Below are positions 56,197-64,000 of a stretch of DNA of 64,000 nt, piece after piece. Numbering within the stretch: the first letter of the stretch is position 1; each line of letters opens with the position of its first letter. The translations under genes were made by a program, and so were the position numbers. Source of the stretch: Madurella fahalii. Taxonomy: Eukaryota > Ascomycota > Sordariomycetes > Sordariales. The stretch spans positions 3,187,001-3,251,000 of the forward strand of contig CM056875.1 of NCBI GenBank assembly GCA_029876055.1. The letters run 5' to 3'. The notes below the pieces were generated by a model, which had not been told where the DNA came from, did no database searches, and saw only the letters and a program-made list of their open reading frames with translations.

Positions 56197-57318
56197 ATGT
56201 TTAACTTCACATTTACCTACAAATGGTTGCGCTGGCGACCTCCAGCCAACCCTGTATCTACCCTCCCGCACGGGATTGAGCGTTTCTTTGTCCAGACCCC
56301 CGGCGGCAGCATCGAGGTGTTGCACGCCGAACCGCGGGGTACATCAACAACACCAGCACGCGCCGATGCTTCCCCGTTATTCTTTGTCCACGGAGGCATG
56401 GGGGGTGCGTGGGTCTGGCTAGAGTACCTCGAGTATTTCTCGGCCCGCGGCATCCCCTGCTACGCGGTATCTGTGCGCGGCCACGGAGGCAGCTGGCATC
56501 CTTCGTACTTGCGTATGGTGTACGGCACCACCAAGCGTATGCTCGCCGACGATGTAGTCGCTGGCCTGCGCTGGGCACAGGAGCGCGAGGGCGGCAGGGA
56601 GGTTGTGCTTGTTGGGCACTCGAGCGGTGGTGGACTCTCGCAGCTCATCTTATCCGAGCAGGATGTCAGAGTGAAAGGCCTGGTGCTTGCGGGCGCAATA
56701 CCAGGTTTTGGATCGCAAGTTCGACCCACCTGCCGTATGTGATGTTCTTACTAACGGAGAAACTGCAGCATCGGCGTCTACATGAATTGGTGGCGTCTCG
56801 ATCCGTGGTTTTCCTTCAGGATGATATTCCACGGCTGGCACCCCAACTCGCCTCTCTCGCACCCGGCGCTGACGCGGAGGGCCTTCTTTAGCGAGGAGCT
56901 ATCCGACGCGTACGTTTTGAAGTTCCAGGGAAAAATCAATGCCTATGAGAGCTTTCTCTGGCCGTTGGGCATGTTCAGGTCGTTTGTCAACCCGCAAACG
57001 ATGCTCCCGCAAATTAGCAGCTGGGGTACCGGCGAGAGCATCCTGGTTCTCTGTGGCCAGTCGGACAGGCTCATGACCCTTCCCATCATGGAGACGCTGG
57101 CAAACACGTATCGCAAAGCTTACAGCAGTCTCGTTGGTATGAAGAAGCTGCAGGCTAAGGATGCTGATGTCGAGTCGATCCCCGGCAACGGCGGCCAAGA
57201 CAATGCCGGCCATGGAGTAAGGTATTGTGTCGTCCCTGGGGCCGGTCATCACCTGCAGAACGATGTCACTTGGGAAATTGGTGCACAAAAGCTCCTTGTG
57301 TTTTATGAGCAGTTGTAA
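56197..57318 (+). CDS. alpha/beta hydrolase
   Basis: Two exons, join(56197..56714, 56769..57318), give 355 aa. The 54-nt intron is GC-AG: donor GCAAGT, branch TTACTAAC, acceptor CAG. Splicing gives AGAIPGFGSIGVYMNWWRLDPWF. Visible features are the oxyanion HGG at 65-67, the nucleophile elbow GHSSGG with Ser142, a probable acid Asp272 in LCGQSDRL, and the catalytic His in VVPGAGHHLQND (His333 or His334). There is no clear signal peptide. An insert (MKKLQAKDADVESIPGNGG) lies before the last strand. Substrate is unknown; fungal relatives are annotated only as alpha/beta hydrolases. An ATG-less extension upstream in the same frame is not used. Confidence 0.88.
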
Positions 57319-60300
57319 TATCCCGAGCGATTAATTGATGTTGGGCTGACGGCGCACAAGTGCATGTTTTGAATAGACGTCTCTACTCTGTTAGCGGGTT
57401 TGGCGTTTGAGCTTATACCAGGATTTCGTCACGGAAGCTAGATGTACTATAATAATAGAGCTAATTCATCGAACACGGGGTTGAGATAAGTTGCCACAAT
57501 GATTTTACAACCTGGCAGCCCCCTATGAAGGTGCTGTCGGCAATGGCAAGATCAAACTCTGACTGTTCTTTTTGGCTAAGCACCTCAGCTCTATTACATC
57601 TCACCTTGAACCTCGTTCCCTCTTTTGCAAGCGTTGGTATGCACTTTGAAGCTTCACGCTAATATTAAATATACTGTCTCCGCACTTCATAGATAGTAAA
57701 ACTATTATTGCTCCCATTGAGGTGTCTCTCAGATGCCCCCGCCGAGAAATCAAAGACCATGACAACAACTTTTTTCTGCTATGTTTGGAGATAAGATTGC
57801 GCGCTATCGCATTGGCCTCAACTACTAGCACGCAAAACCCGTTCTCTACCAACGATTACATCCGCTGCATCAAAGAGCAGTTAGGCCATGCCAAAGGGAG
57901 TGCAGGAATTTTTGTCTTTTCAAGTCAAGACTTCCGCTCCCCAAAGAAACCCTAGCTTGATAGCTGGCTAAATCAACTCTATCCTTAGATATTGTGACTA
58001 TATCAAACGACGTTAAGTTTAATGACAAAGAGAAGGTGATAGAGAGGGAAATAAAGACGGAGAGATAAATGTTATTCTTAGTAGACAAGCTATGACGATT
58101 AGTAGAGTAGAGTTAAATGTCGGCATATAGATGCGACTATAATTCTATGGGACATGATTATGATTTATTTCTATTGCCAGCTCTTGAAATACTCTGTGCC
58201 CAACGCTTACTTTGACGATATAATCGCCACAATTCTCGCAGAACCGAGTTTAGTTGAGCCAGTCCAATTCTGTCCATCAGCTAGGGCGATGATAGCAGGG
58301 TCCACTCTAATACTGTTAATGTTCTTACCAAGAAGGCTGTAACCAATGTTACTACCGTCAAGCCATTGTTAGCAACATTGAAAGGGACTTTATCTCACAT
58401 TCCAAGGTCACCGTAGCGCTAAACACACGAGCGATGCAACATACGGTGAAGCTAGCAATCAGACGGCTGCCATTGACGACGTCGACACAACAACCGAGAT
58501 CGAGTCAAAAGATCGCTACCACCCTCCACAACAAGCTCAACATATTGCACGCCCGCTATAATAGCAGTCTGGGCCAGATCAAAATGGAAATTACCGCTCT
58601 ACGTGCAGAGCATGTCAAGCTCAAGCATACTATGCCTCCAATATAACAGCCACTCCTGTTACACCTGCAGTCAGCACAACACCCGCACGACTATACCCAG
58701 TGGCAGGAGGAAGAAAGCTAGCAATAACAATCATGGCAGCTCGCCCAAGTCGGAGAAGGAAGTCGTGGGTAATGGTGGGGAGGCTGGCTAGTCTGGATCG
58801 GACGTTGGTTGTAGCTGTCAACTTGTAACGACTGGAGGCGAGCCACATCAATAGAAGCCAAACCTGGCTGGGCTGTTCAACCTGGCGGAAAACGCGGAGG
58901 GAGAGAGCGCGCTAAGATGTAGGAGTACCACTTCTCAGTAGGGGGCAGGTGGGGACTAAGGACGTTCTGGGACGATCACCTGCCTGGTATCAGCAGAGCA
59001 TAATAAACCCGCTTAGCGAAAATTCTCGGTTCGAGCATAGAGCAAGACAGATTGCGGAACGAATGGAGAACAGGCCCATAAGCGGAGATGGCCGATAGTA
59101 AGGTCATTTATCAGCAAGGCAGGCTGTGGTTGGGATCCTTTTATGAGACCGCCTTGTAACATGTTGCACTTGGCCGCTGGGAGCCACGCCAAAGAAATGA
59201 TTACTAGATCTGGCAGGTCAAGGAGCAGACGCAGATACCGTACTCGAAGAGCATCATTGGAGTGCTATGACACTGGTGGACTGAGTCGCATTGTCGGAAA
59301 AAAAACGCCGTGTGGGCCGACAAATTGGATCCCCGGGCTTATGAAAGTCGAGCCCAAGTCTGCCTGGTGGTTGGCCTCGCCAACCATTGACACCCAACAG
59401 CTGTTTCTCGAGCGGTAAGACAGGAATAATTCTAGAAGAATTCTGTGGGGGGCACGATTGACTATTGCCACGATGCGCCACTGCTGTCAAATAAACAGAG
59501 CTGGAAGGATCGGTCTTTGTGTGGTTCTAAGGGGCTTATTACACCTGATGTTAGCGTTGTGGTGCTAAGCCATGCTGACCGCGGGGAGATCACTAGGACA
59601 CCCCTATAGTTGTGGCCGTGTTATTGCCAGAGAATGGCTTCGCCCAAGTTTTGTTTCTTGGAAGCTGTTCAGTCAAGAGCTTCTTGGGAACGGCCGGGAC
59701 GACCTGAATGCTGTGTGTAACGCTGCATCCTCCCGCGACCAGATCCCATCTCATCGGGCACTGGCCCGAGTTCAAAAGGTGGATTCATTGTAATGCCAAG
59801 CTAACCAGGACACGGGACGGAATTAGGTGGGCAGAATCTAACATCACATCCAAAGCACTGAGGTGCACAGCCTCCAGAGGATTGCAGTGGATGTCTTGGC
59901 AAGGTTGCCAAAAGCCGCGGCACAACAACCGACCGATCAGCACGACTAGCTGACCTTACTTTACCTGATGCTCATGTCCGCGACTAAGACCAGAGAGAAC
60001 TATCAGGGGCAATGCTCAATTGATAGGTTCGCTAGATTGGAAACTAGGTACCAAAGAAATTCATAGTACTGGTTCATACACGCATCGAGATTTCAGTTGT
60101 GATGTTTTTCGATGGTTGCTCGCCAATGGCTTAGTGTGCGTATTCACCGTATTGGTGGGCTGATCGCTGGGCGTTGGCTCCTGTGGGGCGATGATCGAAG
60201 CTGGGGCCAATCAACCTGACTGGACCTTGGAACCCCACACTTGGGAGCCTGACTCTGCTCCACAGAGATCCTTGCAGCCTTGGGGCCTAGGGTCTCGGCA

Positions 60301-60562
60301 ACACCTTCTGTGCCGCCCTGCTCAAACGACGGGAGCAAACAGAACTTGTTACTGTGTAGGCACGGCCGGCAGCAGGGTACATAAACACATGCTCCTCCAA
60401 TGGTTGCGTTCCCGACACCCATAACTTTACGCGGCATCTAGGTTGGTTTCACATCTTGGGATTGCAGCTCATCAACCTCCATCAACCTCCATCGCCATTC
60501 CTCGAGGATCCGAACGTCCATTCTATCCCCGCATATTTCACCAACGTCAATAAACCTCCGAG
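57319..60562. other. 3.2 kb gene-poor gap with an A+T-rich island
   Basis: The part from ~57.4 to ~58.5 kb is clearly richer in A+T and in TA dinucleotides than the rest of the window, as expected of repeat sequence mutated by RIP. It contains fragments of short frames but no recognisable transposon domain. The part from 58.6 to 60.5 kb returns to normal composition; the last ~500 bp must hold the stomatin gene promoter, with a pyrimidine/CAACCTCC-rich leader. Confidence 0.5.
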
Positions 60563-61771
60563 ATGGACACTGGCGACCAGGGCTCATCCAAGGGCAAGAG
60601 CCTTGACACTTCCGCTGCCAATGGCGGCTTCCGACCCCAGGTGAACATGACTGTCCAACCTCCAAAGCTCGAGGATCTGCAACAGAGCTACGCCAGCATT
60701 GTTGGCAACGATGCTAACCCTAAGGGCTGGTACGGGAGCATGAGTATGTGCAGCACTTCCCGTCCGCGTCACGCCGATATGAATCGGGGATGCTGACCCA
60801 AGACAGTCAATGGCATTGGCGCCGTTATCGGAACGCTGGGTGCCATCCCTTGCTGCATCTGCTGCCCGAACCCGTACAAGAGCGTCAGCCAGGGCAACGT
60901 CGGCCTGGTCACCAAGTTTGGCCGGTTCTACAAGGCCGTCGACCCTGGTCTCGTCAAGATCAACCCCCTGAGTGAGAGCTTGATCCAGGTCGATGTCAAG
61001 ATTCAGATCGTCGAGGTCCCAATGCAGGTTTGCATGACCAAAGACAATGTCACGCTGCAGCTTACTTCGGTCATCTACTACCACATCGTCTCCCCGCACA
61101 AGGCCGCCTTCGGTATCTCGAATGTTCGCCAAGCCCTCGTCGAGCGAACCCAGACGACGCTCCGCCACGTCGTCGGCGCACGCGTGCTGCAGGACGTGAT
61201 TGAGCGCCGCGAGGAGGTTGCTCAGAGCATCGGCGAGATCATCGAGGACGTCGCGACCGGCTGGGGCGTGCAAGTCGAGAGCATGCTCATCAAGGACATC
61301 ATTTTCAGCCAGGAGCTGCAGGAGTCGCTCTCCATGGCCGCCCAGAGCAAGCGTATCGGAGAGAGCAAGATCATCGCGGCCAAGGCTGAGGTATGCCGCG
61401 TCCCCACCGCCCCCCTTCTCCCTCCTCTCCCCCAACCTTATCTTGATGCTAATCCTCGGAAACAGGTCGAGTCTGCCAAGCTCATGCGTCAAGCAGCCGA
61501 CATCCTCTCGTCGGCGCCCGCCATGCAGATCCGATACCTCGAGGCCATGCAAGCCATGGCCAAGAGCGCGAACAGCAAGGTCATCTTCCTGCCCGCCGCC
61601 AACCAGACGATGCCCGGCTCGTCGGCATTCAACGCCGCTCTGGCTAATGGCTCCGGCAACGGCCCCTTTGAAGAGGGCAGCAGCTCCAACGCCCAGGGCG
61701 GCATGCCCGAGTTCGGCACCGACCCGGCCTTCCAGCAGGCTACGAATGCCCGCGTGATTGAGAATATCTAA
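60563..61771 (+). CDS. stomatin-like SPFH/band 7 membrane protein
   Basis: Three exons, join(60563..60743, 60807..61390, 61466..61771), give 356 aa; introns are 63 nt and 75 nt. The second intron is in frame and has no stop, so an unspliced frame appears open; splicing gives AAKAEVESAKLMRQAADIL. After a disordered N-terminus, residues ~61-80 form a short hydrophobic hairpin with Cys cluster (IPCCICCP), a likely palmitoylated membrane anchor. Residues ~84-300 are the SPFH domain (NVGLVTKFGRFYKAVDPGL, VEVPMQVCMTKDNVTLQLTSVIYYHI, VGARVLQDVIERREEVAQSI, GWGVQVESMLIKDI), ending in a Gly/Ser-rich tail. Stomatins scaffold membrane microdomains and oligomerise through this domain. I cannot separate the several fungal stomatin paralogues from sequence alone. 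Confidence 0.92.
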
Positions 61772-62296
61772 GCAGATGCCCAATCTGTCCCCTAGGCTCT
61801 AATTTTCTGAGAGGCATCACCTCTTTATCCGGTACGCTCGTTTTGAGGGGACAGCGACGTGGTCGGCACGAGCGTTGCTTTCACTTTGGGATGATTCAGC
61901 AACTTTTTTTCTGCCGCCGGAGCGGAATGAATTTTATTTTGTTTCGGTGAATGGATGCTCCTTACAACAAGGGAGATGGGGTAATGGGATACCAGAAGCG
62001 GAAAGACTCAGTCAGATACCAGTTTGCTTAGTAGTTCAGGTCGTCCTATGATACCACGTTCTTTTTTTCTATTAGTTATAACAAGATATCCCCTCTAGTT
62101 TTACGATGAGTTCCTATGAAGCTGATGACTTCATGCTTCCGTAACCTGACCCTGTCCATTCAATATCACGCAACCAGGCCCAGTGTGTTATGTAGGCTAC
62201 AGTTCGGGATGACAGTTCCTGCAGTCCAGAAGGACCTTTTCATTGGTATAGTATAGGTGGGGTATCTATCCATAGCCGCTTTTCATCCTCGCATTG
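61772..62296. other. convergent gap between stomatin and SPB4
   Basis: Contains the 3' ends of both inward-facing genes. T-rich runs in the middle may be polyadenylation-related. No supported gene. Confidence 0.5.
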
Positions 62297-64000
62297 CTAA
62301 TCATCAAAACCATCAAATTCATCACCCCCATCCGCATCAACTTGGTTCTTCGCTCGCTCCTCATTCCTCCTCCTCACCTCCCCAATCATCTCCTCCAGTT
62401 TCTTCTGCTCCTCCCTCTCCTTCTCCGTCATCCGACTCAGCCGCTGCGCCTCCCTCTTCCGCCGCTTCTTCTCCCGCCTCGCCACCTTCAGGTCCTCCTG
62501 CTCGTGTTTGCCACTCCACGCCTCGTTCTTCTTCCGCTTGAGCGAGCCGTCGGTCCCCGCTTCCCCATTCGCAGCAGCGGCAGCATTAGCAGCCACCCGG
62601 TCGGCCTTCTCCTTTTTCCACCTCTCCAGCTCAGCCAGCCTCTTCTTCTCCCTCGCCTTGTTGCGGAACGGTATACTCTCCGTGTCGATCCCCAAGCCGA
62701 GCGACCTGTCCAGCCCCTTCACCTCGGGCATCTTGGGCAATTCGAGCAGGCCATACCCTTTCGCCAAGTCGGCCCAGTCGAGATCGGACATGCGGAAGAT
62801 GGAGGTGGCCTGGTGCTCGATGTAGCTGCGCGCCCAGCTGACAAAGGCGCGCTGCGCGAGCTGGAAGATCTCGCGGTCGGCTTGGGCTTGGGCGCGGATT
62901 TTGGCCGAGACCTGGTCGGCTTCCGAGGCGGAGACCGAGACGGGGGGTTTTTCGAGGGGCGTGATGGGCGTCTGGCGAACTTCGAGAAGTTGCACGTAGC
63001 CTTCCTCGCGGCCCGGCTGGAGCATTACCACGGCCAGGCCTCGGCGGCCGGCTCGGCCGGCGCGCCCGCAACGGTGGATAAAGACTTTGGTGTCGGTTGG
63101 GGGGTCGTGTTGCACTACGAGGTCGACTTGCGGAATGTCGAGGCCACGGGCGGCGATATCGGTCGTCAAGAGGATGGTAGGTGAGGTCGCGTTGACGAAC
63201 CGTTCAAAGTTCTTTTCGCGGACTTGAGGTTCGAGTTTGCCGTGGAGGGAGACGATGGAGAAGCCTATGGGTAGGACCCCGTGAAGGACGCGGGCGAAGT
63301 ACTTAACGGCAAAGCAGGTTGAGAAGAAAACAATTGAGCGAGCGGGGCGAGGTTCGAGTTTCTCTAGGAGCTGGCACAGAGCGGGAAGTTTCTGGCTCGC
63401 TGGCGTTACGATGTAGGACATCTGTAGCGACATGGGTGTTTTCCTCTCCTGGATGACGCCTCCGTCTTTTAAGCTCTTTACCCGCACCGTGATTTTGTGC
63501 GGATATAGTAGACCGACAGTGATGAGTCTTTCAACAGCCTCACTTAATGAGGCACTAAATAGACCGGTACGGCGCTGTTTGGGGAGGTAGCCGAGGATTC
63601 GTGTGAGCTCCTGGGAAAACCCGAGGTCGAGCAGACGGTCGGCCTCGTCCATCACCAGGACCTCGAAGGAGGATGAAGGCGCCTTGACGTAGGGACTCGA
63701 CAAGAGCTCTGCGAGCCGCCCGGGGGTGCCGATGAGAAGGTTAGGCGACAGCCGTAGGAACGTGCTCAGGTCTTCCGCAGCTTTAGTTGTGCCTCCAACT
63801 AGGAGTTGTGGAACAACCACCGGCTCTGTCATAGCGGGCCGCTTCTCATCCCCTTTGGAAAACGGTAGTAGCTCGGCAGACGGGGCATGGAACTTGACGA
63901 GGGACACAAGGACGTTGTAGATTTGGGACGCAAGCTCTCGAGTGGGTGAGATGATAATACCCTGAACGTGGTGACGCTTCGCCGGCTCCTCGCTGCGCAA
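62297..64000 (-). CDS. SPB4: ATP-dependent rRNA helicase Spb4 (5' end outside window)
   Basis: 567 codons are visible, open to the right edge; the N-terminus with the Q motif and Walker A lies outside. Helicase motifs in order are SPTRELASQ (Ia), VGGTTKA, GTPGRLAELL (Ib), DEAD (II, in VLVMDEADRLLDLGF), SAS (III; SAT in most DEAD-box proteins), IVFFSTC (IV), TTDIAARGLD (V) and HRCGRAGRAGRRG (VI). The Spb4-specific C-terminal domain follows (FVSWARSYIEHQATSIFRMSDLDWADLAKGYGLLELPKMP), then a long Lys/Arg/Glu coiled coil and an acidic end (GDEFDGFDD). Spb4 acts in the nucleolus in 60S subunit assembly. No intron is needed in the visible part. Confidence 0.95.
   Translation of the reverse strand: MRSEEPAKRHHVQGIIISPTRELASQIYNVLVSLVKFHAPSAELLPFSKGDEKRPAMTEPVVVPQLLVGGTTKAAEDLSTFLRLSPNLLIGTPGRLAELLSSPYVKAPSSSFEVLVMDEADRLLDLGFSQELTRILGYLPKQRRTGLFSASLSEAVERLITVGLLYPHKITVRVKSLKDGGVIQERKTPMSLQMSYIVTPASQKLPALCQLLEKLEPRPARSIVFFSTCFAVKYFARVLHGVLPIGFSIVSLHGKLEPQVREKNFERFVNATSPTILLTTDIAARGLDIPQVDLVVQHDPPTDTKVFIHRCGRAGRAGRRGLAVVMLQPGREEGYVQLLEVRQTPITPLEKPPVSVSASEADQVSAKIRAQAQADREIFQLAQRAFVSWARSYIEHQATSIFRMSDLDWADLAKGYGLLELPKMPEVKGLDRSLGLGIDTESIPFRNKAREKKRLAELERWKKEKADRVAANAAAAANGEAGTDGSLKRKKNEAWSGKHEQEDLKVARREKKRRKREAQRLSRMTEKEREEQKKLEEMIGEVRRRNEERAKNQVDADGGDEFDGFDD

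Noticed and set aside
60584..61783. 399-codon frame antisense to the stomatin gene
   Set aside because: Shadow frame produced by G+C-biased codons of the stomatin gene; it also runs across that gene's introns.
62294..63184. 296-codon frame antisense to SPB4
   Set aside because: Shadow of the helicase gene, whose motifs are clear on the minus strand.

Overview
This window looks like a chromosomal segment of a filamentous ascomycete, most likely a Sordariomycete and possibly Chaetomiaceae or a relative. The evidence is short introns (mostly 51-75 nt) with GT..CTRAY..AG signals, G+C-rich coding DNA, and fungal or fungal-typical genes: DASH subunit Dad1, a Zn2Cys6 regulator, Rho4 with an N-terminal extension, and an Ssp120-type EF-hand protein. 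The species placement is inference. All exon structures below were built by eye from splice signals plus reading-frame and family continuity; every fully spliced model closes to a whole number of codons.

Layout. 0.2-16.3 kb is gene-dense: a large uncharacterised Ser/Pro/Arg-rich protein (-), a secreted acid phosphatase (-) sharing a promoter region with a Zn2Cys6 transcription factor (+), a DUF2470 membrane protein (+), a PD-(D/E)XK-nuclease-like protein (+), an intron-containing tRNA-Ile(AAU) (-), the wybutosine enzyme TYW2/Trm12 (+) and an Ssp120-like protein (-). 20.4-22.0 kb holds a four-finger C2H2 transcription factor (-). From 22 to 44 kb I find no gene I can support: about 22 kb with many short open frames, microsatellites and some tRNA-like debris. 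44-57.3 kb is gene-dense again: prefoldin subunit 4 (+), a frame-shifted MFS drug transporter (+), Dad1 (+), Rho4 (-), elongin C (+), lariat debranching enzyme Dbr1 (-) and an alpha/beta hydrolase (+). After a 3.2 kb A+T-richer gap come a stomatin/SPFH protein (+) and the DEAD-box helicase Spb4 (-), which runs off the right edge.

Most genes are unrelated housekeeping functions (tRNA modification, RNA turnover, ribosome biogenesis, chaperones, kinetochore, polarity). I see no secondary-metabolite cluster, CRISPR array or intact transposon. The points most worth checking are the PD-(D/E)XK-like gene near the tRNA, the acid phosphatase/regulator pair with a CACGTG site, the broken MFS transporter with its in-frame poly-Glu microsatellite, the Gly-His/RGG tail on Dbr1, a GC-AG intron, and the 22 kb gene-free block. 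I did not find a convincing new biological system.
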